A DNA stretch of 64,000 nucleotides from Eretmocerus hayati (lineage: Eukaryota; Arthropoda; Insecta; Hymenoptera; Aphelinidae): NCBI GenBank assembly GCA_029851415.1, contig CM056743.1, positions 64,138,186 to 64,202,185 on the forward strand, given 5' to 3'. Each line of letters begins with the position of its first letter. The first letter of the stretch is position 1. The translations under genes were made by a program, and so were the position numbers. Shown here piece by piece: positions 13,398 through 24,322 of this stretch. Below the pieces are notes generated by a model. That model ran no database searches. It was given only the letters and a program-made list of their open reading frames with translations, and was not told the DNA's origin.

Positions 13398-14273
13398 GGG
13401 TGTCCGTTATTTCCCAAATTTCCCCGATCTCCCATGCGACCCCTCACAACCTAATCATTTGGTGAGATATTGCGAGAAACAAATTTTCAGGGACCTAGGT
13501 GGAGTTTAACTGCTGTCCCACCTAGAGCGTTTCTTATTTGAAATGTAACCTTCTAAATAAAAATTTGAGTCAATGATCCGCATTTACCGCGCATGCATTC
13601 CCTTCTACGTCCTTAATTGTGTTTTCAGTCGATAGCGGGTGCAATCTCCTTCAAAATGACTACCTGAAACATTCAATTTGATACAGTAGAACCGGAGATA
13701 GCCCACTCATTCGCATATCATCCACCTGAAAAACATAAAAGTGACTGAAAATGGCCGTTTTTTGTTTTTTCGGTCTTTTGAGTCTAGTGAAAAATCCTGA
13801 CGACTAGGGGAAAACTGAGCACGGATTCTGTTCCTACGTTCAAAAATACACCGAAAACACATATCTACATCTTTAAAATAAACCAACTGAAAATTCGCAT
13901 TTATTGAATTCTTCGAGGAAACCCCTGTTTCACGGATTTGGTACCTTGAATTGTCTGAGTTCCAAAAACAGCCATAACTCTAGCTTTTTCCATCAAATTG
14001 ACTTCAACAAGTGGTCATTCTAAAGGAAATCGTACTGGCTATAGATTGAAAAAATTATCAAGGATGAAGAAGCATATCCATGCCCAAGAGATTCTGAATA
14101 CTGAATCAAAATTTGTTCTGAGGCCTTAATTCAGACAAGAACGCTTCAGGTGGGATAGCACTCAAACATCGCCTAGGTCCACAAAAATGTTTCTATCGCA
14201 ATATCTCAACAAGTGATTAAGTTGTGGTGGGTGGCACGGAGGATCGGAGATACTCGGAAAATAACGGACACCC
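13398..14273. mobile_element. 876-bp TIR element (MITE) with TA target duplication
   Basis: Ends are GGGTGTCCGTTATTT and its reverse complement, flanked by TA (13396-13397 and 14274-14275). The inverted similarity continues for more than 130 bp, including GAGATATTGCGA and GGACCTAGG blocks. There is no coding capacity. The TA duplication and end structure fit a non-autonomous Tc1/mariner-group element. Confidence 0.85.
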
Positions 14274-14275
14274 TA

Positions 14276-15025
14276 ATATATATACAGTAAAGTAAAGTGA
14301 TATTGTACAGTATAGTGGAACAATAATAGTGTTCAGGAAAGTATAGTGATAATTCATATAGTCTGATTTCTAATGTCATATTATAATAAATAGCAATAAA
14401 TATGCACAATAACAAATAAAAATAGTAAGATACAGGGGAAGGGGAATAACCAATATCTAACCATTATTTCATTCATCTCGGTACTATGTATATCCATCGA
14501 CAATATGTATATCACATATTTCATTAGAAATAGACAAACCTAAGGAATAGAGGGAAACCCCCATTCCTCCCCCCCGAGTCAACTCATTTCCCACGAACGA
14601 TATAAATTTAATATAATTAGTACAACAATATTCTATATAAAAAATCATTAACAACTCAAATCATTCAAATTATGCTTGATGATTCTCCGATAATCATATG
14701 AAATCATTCATTCAAATGAGTTGACAAACTTATGTGTAATATCAGGGACAAATCGTCATTGATTTTGATCTTGAAACGGAGTTAGACATATTGGGCGGCA
14801 ATTCATGGGTGTAAACTCAGACGACAGACATATTTTTGTGTTAGCGGATACTCTACTAGCGTGCCTATATACGGCACGTAATAGAGCCTGAAATGCACAA
14901 AAATAACGCTCAGAAAAACATGATAGATTCATTCCAATATAAAATCATTTTTTATTTCATGTATTAATAAACCTGCGTCCAAATCTCAATACTTAAAAGG
15001 AAGAATATCCCAATTCAAAAATCGG
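14276..15025. repeat. AT-rich spacer, second half paralogous to 23540-23895
   Basis: About 14276-14655 is AT-rich with nothing recognised. About 14660-15018 matches 23540-23895, sharing CTCAAATCATTCAAATTA, GGGACAAATCGTCATYRATT, ATTGGGCGGCAATTCAT and TTAGCGGATACTCTA. This is the left flank of the BEL/Pao insertion, and its sibling lies beyond the right LTR. Confidence 0.75.
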
Positions 15026-15569
15026 TGATGCAAGTTCTGAGAAATCGACAACTTGCACTCACAAAAGCGGGGGAGGAAAGGTGGATCGGGTTTCATACAT
15101 TGATTTCACTCGCGCATTTGATTATAAGAAAATCAGAGCCTTCACTCAGAAAGACCTGGTCTAAACTAACTAAAATACACGCGATAAAATACTGAAAATG
15201 ATATGAAAAAACTATGTACAAAAAATGAAATTATGAGTCCGTCTTCTTCGAGGTGAAAATTACTCGATTCCGCAGAAGGCGGGAAAATCAAGGGGAGAGA
15301 GGCAAATATCGAAGGCCAACTCTCCCGTGCGCTGTTGGGCACGTAACTGATTGCTGACGCGGAAACTGCCGAAATCGCAGGTGTCGCCGAGCTGTCTCGT
15401 AAATGCGAGGCGCAAACTATGGATCACGCGATGTGACACTATGTTTACACACATGTATGTGTGCGTTTGGCCGTTTGTAAGCATTAGGTTTGAATAGTCT
15501 CAGCCAAAATATGAGAGGAAAATAATATGAACAGAAGAGGCTTGCGCACGATGGGAATCTGCGCAACCA
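15026..15569 (-). repeat. 3' LTR of the BEL/Pao-like element
   Basis: About 90-95% identical by eye to 22668-23209. Both share the blocks AAAAAACTATGTACAAAAAA, TACTCGATTCCGCAGAAGGC and GCGTTTGGCCGTTTG. The terminus on the plus strand is CTGCGCAACCA. Confidence 0.85.
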
Positions 15570-16147
15570 TACCGCCCGCCATCGCACGAAATAACAATTT
15601 CGGGCGATTGGAATGACAAAAAATCGTGGCTCGATATAATTCAAATGACTGGACTCATAAAATTCGATCCGAGACGAGAAAATCCTTTGGATTTTGAAAA
15701 TTAGAAAAAAGTAGATGCAAAGTAATTAAATGGTTGCATTGAAATTTATGGACCAGTTGAATGAATCCTGAATGGGATGGCAACCATTTGAATATCGAGG
15801 AATTCAATTTGAAGATAGCAAAAAATATCTGAGAACATCGATTAGAAAATTACTATTTCAAAATGATTGAATTGAAAAATATTAAAATGCGCTCATGACT
15901 TCCGAATGCATAAGCTCCAAACCAGAAAATTGAAAAGGACATTTTACAAAACGTGTGAATACACGAATGAGCTCATGATTGCAGAGCATGAGTATGTATT
16001 CAAGAATTTGTCACTAGGATTTGACAAATCATGTAACGACAGTGAATTGGCTCATGGAACGCCTTGAATCAAATTCTTATGAAAAAATGGATATTCACAA
16101 ATAATTGAAAAGATTTGGAGTAGAATCAAGCAAGCCCTAGCTCAATC

Positions 16148-17520
16148 CTATACTAAAGCAAGATACATCTCAACTCTCTTGAAAATCTTCTTGTGGGACT
16201 GATGAATTGCCGCCCTCCATGAACGGTTCTCTTTGAGCGTGAATGGCGACAGTGCTCTTCTTGCTGAGGATAAGCAGATTGGAGTGCGGTTCAGAGTGGA
16301 AGACCGCTGATCTTGTAAAACTCTGCTCTCGAATGACAATAGATCCTTAGAATTTGGAAATCTGAATCTCCAGTTGGAGCAGGACAAGCACCTTGCCGAT
16401 CGAGATGAAAACAGCTTCCAGAAAATCAGCTGCCAGTTGATGTCCACTCGAGTCACTAATAGTTGGATCTGGATATCCCTGTAAGTATAGTGATTCCGAA
16501 AAACGAGTGGGTGATCGACATAATCAGAATAATCAGAAAAAGTAGATGCATATTTGAAAGCATCTAAAACAATCGTATAGTATTTGATTCCTGGGTCGAA
16601 ATTCCAGATCTGACATGAATCATATTTTGAATTAAACCAATCAGAAAATGTCTGGGCATATTGGATGCCACTGATCAATAGTACATGAAGATCGACTCCT
16701 GGGTCGGAAACCCTAGATTGATATGAGCCATCAGTTGAATCAGGTATTTGTAAGCCTGATTCTAGCAGTATCGAGAATGAAAAATCAAATGGAGTGTACT
16801 CCAATACCGACAGGTTATCCACTGAAGTCTCAGCTGCTGCTACGAGTTTCGAAGACCGCTGACAGAAGCTGGATGTGGAACATCTGACTTCAGACAAATC
16901 CTTTTTTACTGGCCCCGAAGATGATTGGACCTCCTCGTTATTAAAAGCTGAATCTGAAGGTGACGGATGGCTACTCTCCGCACTGGATCCTTGGCCGCTA
17001 GTCTGTTTGACCCCATCGCAAGCACTGCATCGGAGCAAAAGAGCGCAGCTCTCGAAGGCTCCATGAGTGTCGGAGATGTATAGAGGCGGCTCCTGTGGAC
17101 TTTGAATATCCCGGACTGGATCCTGAGGATTGCAGAGAGATTTTTCAGGTTCATTGATGATACAAGGATTGAATGAATTCGGTGTCTGGTCTTGAGCGGG
17201 AAAGGCAGCGAGGACTGTGCACTGATAACGGTCATGCACTGATTCAGCAATACCTTCGCTCCAAGATACGCAGACAAACAATGATTGAATACTTCATATG
17301 TGGAGTAATCATTCGTCTCTAGGGCATCGCGATGCGGATGAAGCGAGTAATCGCGTTCTTGGAATTTAGCCCAAAGAGATTCAAGTAAGCGATCTTGGAC
17401 TTGAACGTCGGACCAAAACGAAGTAAGTGAAGCCTCGCGTGTGATTTTACTTTGAAGATTTGCAATCGACTGAAAATCACATTTTTGTATCGCCACGAGG
17501 TCACGTAAAGACTGTGCCAT
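16148..17520 (-). pseudogene. Gag-like ORF of the BEL/Pao-like element, frameshifted
   Basis: An ATG at 17520 opens a 204-residue frame (to 16906) whose first ~110 residues are helical and charged, including an RLLESLWAKFQERD stretch that resembles the N-terminal region of BEL/Pao Gag proteins. A second frame, open from 17281 to 16148 (377 codons, no ATG at its start), takes over with Pro/Ser-rich sequence. The overlap 16906-17281 is probably where a frameshift mutation moved the reading frame. No zinc knuckle, protease or reverse transcriptase is visible downstream before the 3' LTR, so the element lacks pol. The sequence 1.3 kb upstream of the ATG, once the hAT-like element is removed, would be the leader. 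It could instead be an unrelated non-autonomous retroelement ORF. Confidence 0.4.
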
Positions 17521-17849
17521 GATTTTGACTAATCAATGTGCACTACAAAGCAAAGTACTGATATAAACAAAAAGTGCATCCGGCGCGCATGAAATTTCGT
17601 GTCTGCAGGAGGGCTGATACCACTCGGTAATACGCGCGATTCCTACGAACCTTAGGAAAATACACGATATAGCGCAAGGATGAAATGAGAAATCGACCTC
17701 TCTGAGTAGAGAGATTGGAAGTGAGTTAATGTAATATATCTACATCGACTCAATTTGATATCAGGAAGTGATATCAAAAATATTTCATAACATTGTAAAC
17801 TACACATCTGTTCCACGCTCAAAATCCCGGCGATTGGAAAGGTGTACGT

Positions 17850-18334
17850 TAGGGTGGGCCGAAAATGAACTTTTTTTTTAAATCGATTAGCTTGGGGTCG
17901 GAAAAGTTAGGTTTCGACTAGTAGATGTGAAAATTTCTTCGCTGGACGCTGGGAAATGAGATCTTCCGTCCGAGCAAGAGCCGTGAAGGTTTTTTTTAAA
18001 TAACATGCGTTTAAATGGGAAACTGCATTATTCGTACATTTTTCTTCCTTGTTTAGCAGATAACTCTGACGCATCTCAACCTTTTTAGACGTACTTTAGC
18101 TCATTTTGAAGCTCTTTTCAAGACCTACAAAATGAGCTAAAGTGAGTTTGATTTTGACCAACCGGAGACGAGTTATCTTGATCTTTCCCAAGAGAGATTT
18201 TTATCGAAAATAACGAAAAAATCGCATTCTTGGCCTCATAAGGCTAACTGAGGGCATGAAGCTCCACAAAAATGGAGGGTCAGCACTTACACTATGATAT
18301 TTGGATGTTTTCTCTGTATTTACACTCACAAACG
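17850..18334. repeat. Left 485-bp terminal inverted repeat of the hAT-like element
   Basis: It runs from TAGGGTGGGCCG to the ACACTCACAAACG block. It matches the reverse complement of 21157-21641 over its whole length with scattered single-base differences, for example in the homopolymer near 17992 and at 18036. Confidence 0.93.
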
Positions 18335-18583
18335 CCATTTCAAAGCCCATTCACTAAGCCCGCGCTGAAAATCCAGCAATAATCCCGAAATTATCGAAAA
18401 TCTTCCATCATATCCGGCCCTCCTCTTTTCTCATACGGGCTTGGGACCGTCAATGGCAGAGTTACTTTTTTTTTGTATTTTTTCATTTTTTTTTACATTT
18501 TCTTCATCTTTCTCCATTTTGTTTTCTTCTACTTCTTTGGAAGTTATTTTATATTATTGTTAGATTTTGAATCTGAGTTCATC

Positions 18584-20827
18584 TCAAAGGGCTTTGAAAT
18601 CTTTCTTCGAGTCGAACTTCGCCATTATTTGTCTAGATTGAAGCGTTGCTAATATATATTCTTCTCTTTTCTTCTTACCATAAACTTTGCTCGATGCCTC
18701 CGTCACCAGCTTAACCATACGCTCTACTGCCTGTGTGTGGCACGGGTACTTACTAAATTGCCAACTCACGGGAATATCGTCGCCCTCAAGGTACATCTTG
18801 ATTTCATCTGTTCCTAAAGCTCGAAGAACTGGAGGAGATCGAACACGAGCATTTGACCAATCAATCATATCGACGTAGGTTCCTGCTCGAAAATTCAGCT
18901 TGGGTACTTCGAAAGTTGGAAGGTCATTTCGTTGAATGGCCTCCAATTCTCTTGCCTGAATAATCCTGTTGAGAGCTGTGCGTCTGACTTGAACATTTTC
19001 GTCAGTTAACATACTCAGAAGAATATTCTCTGGAGCAGCAAAGTAAGCGTTCCGTTGGATCACTGGATCAATAATTTGCAAGTACTGTTCTGGCAGATAA
19101 CGTGAAGCTTTTATGAAATCAAAGAGATTCCTCGCTCCGTCCGAGACTGAATGCCTTATCTTAATACGAAACCAGGAAGGAGCGTATACTTTCAAGATGA
19201 ACTCTACCATAATTTGGAGTTCAAGACTTGGATTTTCCTTCGAAACATAGAATCTCAAAACTCTGTTAGATAGAGTCACCCATCTGGAAAGATTCAACTT
19301 GCCAGGGTTCTTATTTGCAAGGTCTGCATCACAGTTGCCCGATTTAATGGCAAGACATATGTTATACAGGTATTTTTGATCTTTGCTCAATTCTACAGAG
19401 TCCAGTTCAGGCAAGTTACAGTCAAGAGCTTTGAACTTCACAATTGGCATGTTTTCACATCCTGGCAACATTTTACCGATGGTCCCTGTGAACGATTTTG
19501 GGCCTGATGCTACGCCATCTAACTTCTGAAATAGATGTCTGAGTGGCAGTTCATTGAAATGGAGCAAGCAAATGAATCTTTGTAAGGGCCTCTCAACTTC
19601 ATTCTCAATTGCTGTGATCACGCCATTCTTTGAACCGGTGTTAACCACAGTCCCATCGCAGCCAATAGCCTCGAGATAATCCAATGTTCTAGGGTGATTT
19701 TCTTCAATATATGACACGATGCACCTCGAGATGCACGCAGCGGACCCTGTGCTTGGAGAAAGATGGGTTATGTACTTAGAACTTGGTTCTTCGATTAAAG
19801 AATAATGATCTTCTATAATCTCAGTCGGATAATACTTAGAATCTTTCTGATCCATGAACTTAGTTTTATCTCTACGACCGTCAAAGTACAAGGCATGAAT
19901 GGGGTCATCCTCGCCACCATCGCCTCTCAAATTGCCAGCGAATTTAGATTTCTCCCTGCGAATTTTGTTTTTGTCGATAACGAAGGATTGAAGTGAGCCT
20001 GTGGCCATCTCGACGTCCAGCAACACAGAGGTCGCCAATGCAGCGGCAGCTCTGTCTGGAATCCCAAATCGGTGGCAGACTGCAGCTGTGTGCGGGAGTT
20101 CGACCCTAACCCGAGTACTTGAAGAGGGCATCTGCTCTGGTGACGGTCGATAGAATTCTTCAGAATCAGGAGTATTTTGTGAATCCTCGGCCTGTGGGGG
20201 AGATAGAGTATCTTGGGGATTGGTTACATCGGAGCGTGCTTTTTTGTTACTCGTCGGATTTTCGTTTCTATTTTCCGATTTTCGTTTGAGACATCCTATC
20301 TCACTAGGATCACAGATATTCATCTCCATCTGCCTCGTCGTTCTTTGGTCCTGCAAAAATTCCATCGCCTCTTTTGGGACCTTTCGATCTTTAGGACAGT
20401 TGCAACTCTCAGATGACTGACATTTACACGCGGCTATGTCAAATAGTTTTAGTGAATCTATTAGAAATCCTTCAACTCTCGATTTAGAATGTTCACTTTC
20501 ATCTTTACGCTTGACTATACGTTTTATATCGTTATACTTTTTATGATAGTTCAAGATCAAGGTTCTAACTCTTATGTGGGTAAGAATTGGAATTCCTAAC
20601 TCTGAATACATGTTTTCAACCATAGAACTGATGGACTCCGCAATATCCGTGATGGGAGGGTGCTGGCCACTCTTCGATTTTCCACGTTCAATGCTCTCCA
20701 AGATACAGGCGCTCAGTACATCGCGATATGTGGGCAGACGCGCCCTTGGCAGATTCTTAAGTGACCCAAGAACCGGACACTGATAATGCCGAAGATAGTA
20801 TCTGTCGTTATATTTAGACGTCGACAT
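18584..20827 (-). CDS. Divergent hAT-superfamily transposase, 747 aa
   Basis: The open frame reaches 20911, but that first codon is GTG; the first ATG is at 20827 and gives 747 residues. A cysteine cluster (Cys134, 136, 142, 144) is followed by a basic, Ser/Pro-rich linker to about residue 240. The order of motifs fits an RNase H-fold hAT transposase: Asp316 in YFDGR, Asp391 in GCDGT, a CxxH pair (Cys420, His423) in CLLHFNELPL, Arg-Trp at 515-516 in SRWVTL, and Glu702 in QAVERMVKLVTEAS near the C-terminus. The frame has no internal stop. Similar large uncharacterised proteins are common in arthropod genomes as far as I recall. Likely role: cut-and-paste transposition of the flanking element. 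Catalytic residue assignments are mine by motif order, not by alignment. Confidence 0.82.
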   Translation of the reverse strand: MSTSKYNDRYYLRHYQCPVLGSLKNLPRARLPTYRDVLSACILESIERGKSKSGQHPPITDIAESISSMVENMYSELGIPILTHIRVRTLILNYHKKYNDIKRIVKRKDESEHSKSRVEGFLIDSLKLFDIAACKCQSSESCNCPKDRKVPKEAMEFLQDQRTTRQMEMNICDPSEIGCLKRKSENRNENPTSNKKARSDVTNPQDTLSPPQAEDSQNTPDSEEFYRPSPEQMPSSSTRVRVELPHTAAVCHRFGIPDRAAAALATSVLLDVEMATGSLQSFVIDKNKIRREKSKFAGNLRGDGGEDDPIHALYFDGRRDKTKFMDQKDSKYYPTEIIEDHYSLIEEPSSKYITHLSPSTGSAACISRCIVSYIEENHPRTLDYLEAIGCDGTVVNTGSKNGVITAIENEVERPLQRFICLLHFNELPLRHLFQKLDGVASGPKSFTGTIGKMLPGCENMPIVKFKALDCNLPELDSVELSKDQKYLYNICLAIKSGNCDADLANKNPGKLNLSRWVTLSNRVLRFYVSKENPSLELQIMVEFILKVYAPSWFRIKIRHSVSDGARNLFDFIKASRYLPEQYLQIIDPVIQRNAYFAAPENILLSMLTDENVQVRRTALNRIIQARELEAIQRNDLPTFEVPKLNFRAGTYVDMIDWSNARVRSPPVLRALGTDEIKMYLEGDDIPVSWQFSKYPCHTQAVERMVKLVTEASSKVYGKKKREEYILATLQSRQIMAKFDSKKDFKAL

Positions 20828-21156
20828 GATTTTCAGTGAATGCAAGCCACGAGCCAGGACCAGCCTTGGGATCAAATTCCTCTTGTTATCGTTCTCACCG
20901 AATCCATACACTTGTTGCGTAACAGGAGTACCATCTACTACGCCGAGATCCGGGACGGATGAAGTTAACCATAGTCACCGTTTCAGTAGCAGTCGACTTA
21001 TAACTGGTATCCACCTAGTGGTGGCGAGCCGAACTAGCAGGCGCTGGATTTCAGTGTTACGCCCGCTTCAAATTGCGTATCGAACTGTATCAAGTTAACA
21101 CTCGCAGCACGCCTATCGGTATTAGTGGAAGTTCTTGTGCCTGTGCTATCAAATGA

Positions 21157-21641
21157 CGTTTGTGAGTGTAAATACAGAGAAAACATCCAAATATCATAGT
21201 GTAAGTGCTGACCCTTCATTTTTGTGGAGCTTCATGCCCTCAGTTAGCCTTATGAGGCCAAGAATGCGATTTTTTCGTTATTTTCGATAAAAATCTCTCT
21301 TGGGAAAGATCAAGATAACTCGTCTCCGGTTGGTCAAAATCAAACTCACTTTAGCTCATTTTGTAGGTCTTGAAAAGAGCTTCAAAATGAGCTGAAGTAC
21401 GTCTAAAAAGGTTGAAATGCGTCAGAGTTATCTGCTAAACAAGGAAGAAAAATGTACAAATAATGCAGTTTCCCATTTAAACGCATGTTATTTAAAAAAA
21501 CCCTTCACGGCTCTTGCTCGGACGGAAGATCTCATTTCCCAGCGTCCAGCGAAGAAATTTTCACATCTACTAGTCGAAACCTAACTTTTCCGACCCCAAG
21601 CTAATCGATTTAAAAAAAAAGTTCATTTTCGGCCCACCCTA
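21157..21641. repeat. Right 485-bp terminal inverted repeat of the hAT-like element
   Basis: Reverse complement of the left repeat, same length, ending CGGCCCACCCTA before the GTGTACGT duplication. Confidence 0.93.
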
Positions 21642-21649
21642 GTGTACGT

Positions 21650-22643
21650 GCATTACGTATTATGAAGATTCTCAAGTTGCGAACAGGTAAGCAGGAACAA
21701 AACAGAACAAAGTGCAGCCGTCGATGTACATGAAAAGCCTAGGAGCGGCATGATGAAAATAAAATGACGAGGTTTAGGATCTCGTCATATGTGCATTGCA
21801 TGCCCGTTGTGTGTATGAAATCCTGGTAAACAAGAAAAAATGTGCGTCGAAAATGGCAAGCTCTCAATGCGCGTATGGATAAGCACAGAAACAACGGGCG
21901 ATAGAAACAGATACACGTATTATGAGTCAGTTGAGAGGCAGCTGTTTGTCGCGAGAGCGCGAGAAACAGCCACGAATTGCAAGAGCTCGTAGAGGAAGGC
22001 TGCGGGGGGCAAGGAATAGTGCTGGCAGTGCGCGTGAAAAGGATATGGTCAGTGCGAGAGACATATGAACATCAAATATATGTATCGATACATCACCAAT
22101 ACATTCTCTGGCACACCAAGAGCTTGACGGATGGATGGATATGGCGCGATGCTGATGAATCCCACCGTTGCCGCAGCTCTCCCCCTGCACCGCTAATCGT
22201 ATCTGAACTTTGCGCGGGCTGCTCGGCTCAGCAACGATGTTAATGATTATTGGAGTGGGGACTTGCAGGCCAAGAAAATGCTGTTCGATGTCGCACCAAC
22301 TCCCAGATGATGGCTCCAATGAATGCTCGTCTAGACCGAAGGTCTGAAGCCAAGCCGGTCGACTGCAGGAGCTCAGGCCCGTTAATGCAGCGCACTTCCC
22401 TCGACGAAGTGCACCAGGTGGCCGAGAGACTCCTCGCACAAGGATGGCGAGTGCTCTTGACGCGATGGAAAGCGTCAATTTCCTTAGCCACAAGATCACT
22501 CACTGGTGCACTCGCGGTCACGGATCTCGACGGCGATCGCAACCGCGAGACGGACTCAAATACGCGCCGATGAATCTGGCGCGCCGAGATCGCTGATTCC
22601 CGAAACCGACTTCCTCGGCCGAATGTTACTAGGCACCGATCAT
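21650..22643. other. Leader region of the BEL/Pao-like element
   Basis: Lies between the hAT-like insertion and the primer-binding site. It is GC-richer than its surroundings and has overlapping ORFs on both strands (for example 21927-22499 and 22240-22704, minus) that resemble nothing I recognise. I treat it as non-coding leader. Confidence 0.4.
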
Positions 22644-22659
22644 CCGGCTCGAAGGACCA
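22644..22659 (-). other. tRNA primer-binding site of the BEL/Pao-like element
   Basis: The minus strand reads TGGTCCTTCGAGCCGG a few bases inside the 5' LTR; its complement ends in CCA as a tRNA 3' end does. The position and sequence fit minus-strand priming for the element. Confidence 0.7.
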
Positions 22660-22667
22660 AAACATGG

Positions 22668-23209
22668 TGATGCAAGTTCTAAGAAATGGACAACTTGCAC
22701 TCACAAAATCGGGGGAAGAGAGTCGGATCCGGTTTCATACAATGATTTCACTCGCGGATTTAATTATGAGAGGATCAGAGCCTTCATTCAGAACGACCTG
22801 GTCTAAACTAACTAAGATAGACGCGATGAAATACTGAAAATGATATGAAAAAACTATGTACAAAAAATGAAATTATGAGTCCGTCTTCGTCGAAGTGAAA
22901 ATTACTCGATTCCGCAGAAGGCGGGAAAATCAAGGGGAGAGAGGCAAATATCGAAGGCCAACTCTCCCGTACGCTATTGGGCACGTAACTGATTGCTGAC
23001 GCGGAAACTACCGAAATCGCAGGTGTCGCCGAGTTGACTCGTAAATGCGAGGCGCAAACTAAGGATCACGCGATGTGACTATGTTTACACACATGTATGG
23101 GTGCGTTTGGCCGTTTGAAAGCATTAGGTTTGAAGAGTCTCAACCAAAATCTGAGGGGAGAATAATATGAACAGAGGAGGCTTGCGCACGATGGAAATCT
23201 GCGCAACCA
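22668..23209 (-). repeat. 5' LTR of the BEL/Pao-like element
   Basis: Direct repeat partner of 15026-15569. The primer-binding site lies just inside it at 22644-22659. The outer flank continues ATGATAATTAAAATC, which matches the paralogous unit at about 23902, so the right-hand outer boundary is well supported. Confidence 0.85.
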
Positions 23210-24148
23210 ATGATAATTAAAATCAGAGAAATTGACATAACTAGATGATAGAAAACTATGACATAACAGACAAAATAAGACAAAAATATATAATATCTGA
23301 CTATCATACTTCATATTTTATTCGCAAGTTTTCTTCTGCTGATAAATAACAGAATGAATCTTCAATATTCCATGAATATAATATAACTTATCGTATATGA
23401 AAAAATGACAAAAGAATACGAACAACGAATCATCAAACAAACATACTCAATATCACAACAAACTCACTCATCAACACAATTCTAAAAAATCTGCTTGATT
23501 ATTCTCCAATAATCATATAGAATCTTTCGTTTTGATCATTTAACTCAAATCATTCAAATTAGATTTGATAGTTCTCCAAAATTCACATAAAACCATTCAT
23601 CCAAATGAGTTGCCAAACTCATGTCTAATATAAGGGACAAATCGTCATCAATTCCGATCTTGAAACGGACTTAGACGTATTGGGCGGCAATTCATTGGTG
23701 TAAACTCAGACAACAGAAATATTTTTGTGTTAGCGGATACTCTAGCGTGCCTGTATACGGTACGTAATAGAACCAGAAGCCCACAAAAATAACGCACAGA
23801 AAGACATGACAGATTCTTTCTAATATGAAATCATTTTGCATTTTATGTATGAATAAAACTGCATCCAAATCTCAATGCTTGAAGGAAAAAATGTTTCAAT
23901 TCAATGATAATTGAAATCAAAAAAATTACCATAGCTGAATGATATAAAATTATGACATAACAGATGAACTAAGACAAAAATATATAATATCTAACTCTCA
24001 TACTTCATATATATTTCACATTTTTTTTCTATTGACAAACAACAAATCATCAAACAAACATACTCAATATCACAACAAACACTCATCAACACAATTCTGG
24101 AAAGATCTACATATACATAAAATACATTATGACTCAAAAAACAATATT
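23210..24148. repeat. Tandemly duplicated AT-rich ~690-bp unit
   Basis: 23210-23520 (ATGATAATTAAAATCAGA, then GACAAAAATATATAATATCT) recurs from about 23902 (ATGATAATTGAAATC, then GACAAAAATATATAATATCTA). 23540-23895 matches 14660-15018 left of the BEL/Pao insertion. Before insertion this was a run of two or more ~690-bp units. No ORF of interest. Confidence 0.75.
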
Positions 24149-24322
24149 CAGTAAAACCTCTCTTAGCGGCCACCTCTCAAAAGAGGATGCTTCTAACGGC
24201 CGGGTTTTCTCAGTCCCGAAAGTACTTTTCATGTGTAAATTGAACCCCCGAAAAGCGGCCACCTCCCTTAACGGCCAATATTTCCCGGTCCCGCAGGGTG
24301 GCCGCTAAAAGAGGTTTTACTG
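24149..24322. mobile_element. 174-bp MITE with pogo/Tigger-like ends
   Basis: Starts CAGTAAAACCTCTCTTAGCG and ends CGCTAAAAGAGGTTTTACTG, an inverted repeat of about 26 bp with one mismatch in that stretch. GCGGCCACCTC recurs inside. The right flank is TA; the left flank is TT, so the expected TA duplication is imperfect. Confidence 0.8.

Larger units (their letters stand above)
17850..21641 (-). mobile_element. Complete hAT-like DNA transposon with 485-bp TIRs
   Basis: The 3792-bp element begins TAGGGTGGGCCGAAAATGAA and ends with its reverse complement. The inverted repeats are long (17850-18334 and 21157-21641, 485 bp each) and differ at only a few positions. An 8-bp direct repeat GTGTACGT flanks the element at 17842-17849 and 21642-21649. 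The TAGGG start fits the YARNG end rule, and the 8-bp duplication with central TA fits the nnnTAnnn target of the Buster branch of hAT. It encodes one long transposase ORF on the minus strand. It sits inside a BEL/Pao-like element, so it inserted later; near-identical TIRs and an open ORF suggest recent activity. Confidence 0.92.
15026..23209 (-). mobile_element. Degraded BEL/Pao-like LTR retrotransposon, split by a hAT-like transposon
   Basis: Two ~543-bp direct repeats (15026-15569 and 22668-23209) bracket the block. Read on the minus strand, the right copy is the 5' LTR: immediately after it, 22644-22659 reads TGGTCCTTCGAGCCGG, a tRNA-type primer-binding site of the kind seen in BEL/Pao elements. 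A gag-like ORF starts at 17520. Removing the 3.8-kb hAT-like insertion leaves about 4.4 kb, too short for gag plus pol, so it is deleted or non-autonomous. No clean 5-bp target duplication is visible. Assignment to BEL/Pao rests on the primer site and the gag-like N-terminus. Confidence 0.7.

Noticed and set aside
21927..22704. 190- and 154-codon minus-strand ORFs upstream of the BEL/Pao-like gag
   Set aside because: GC-rich leader with overlapping open frames on both strands and no family resemblance.
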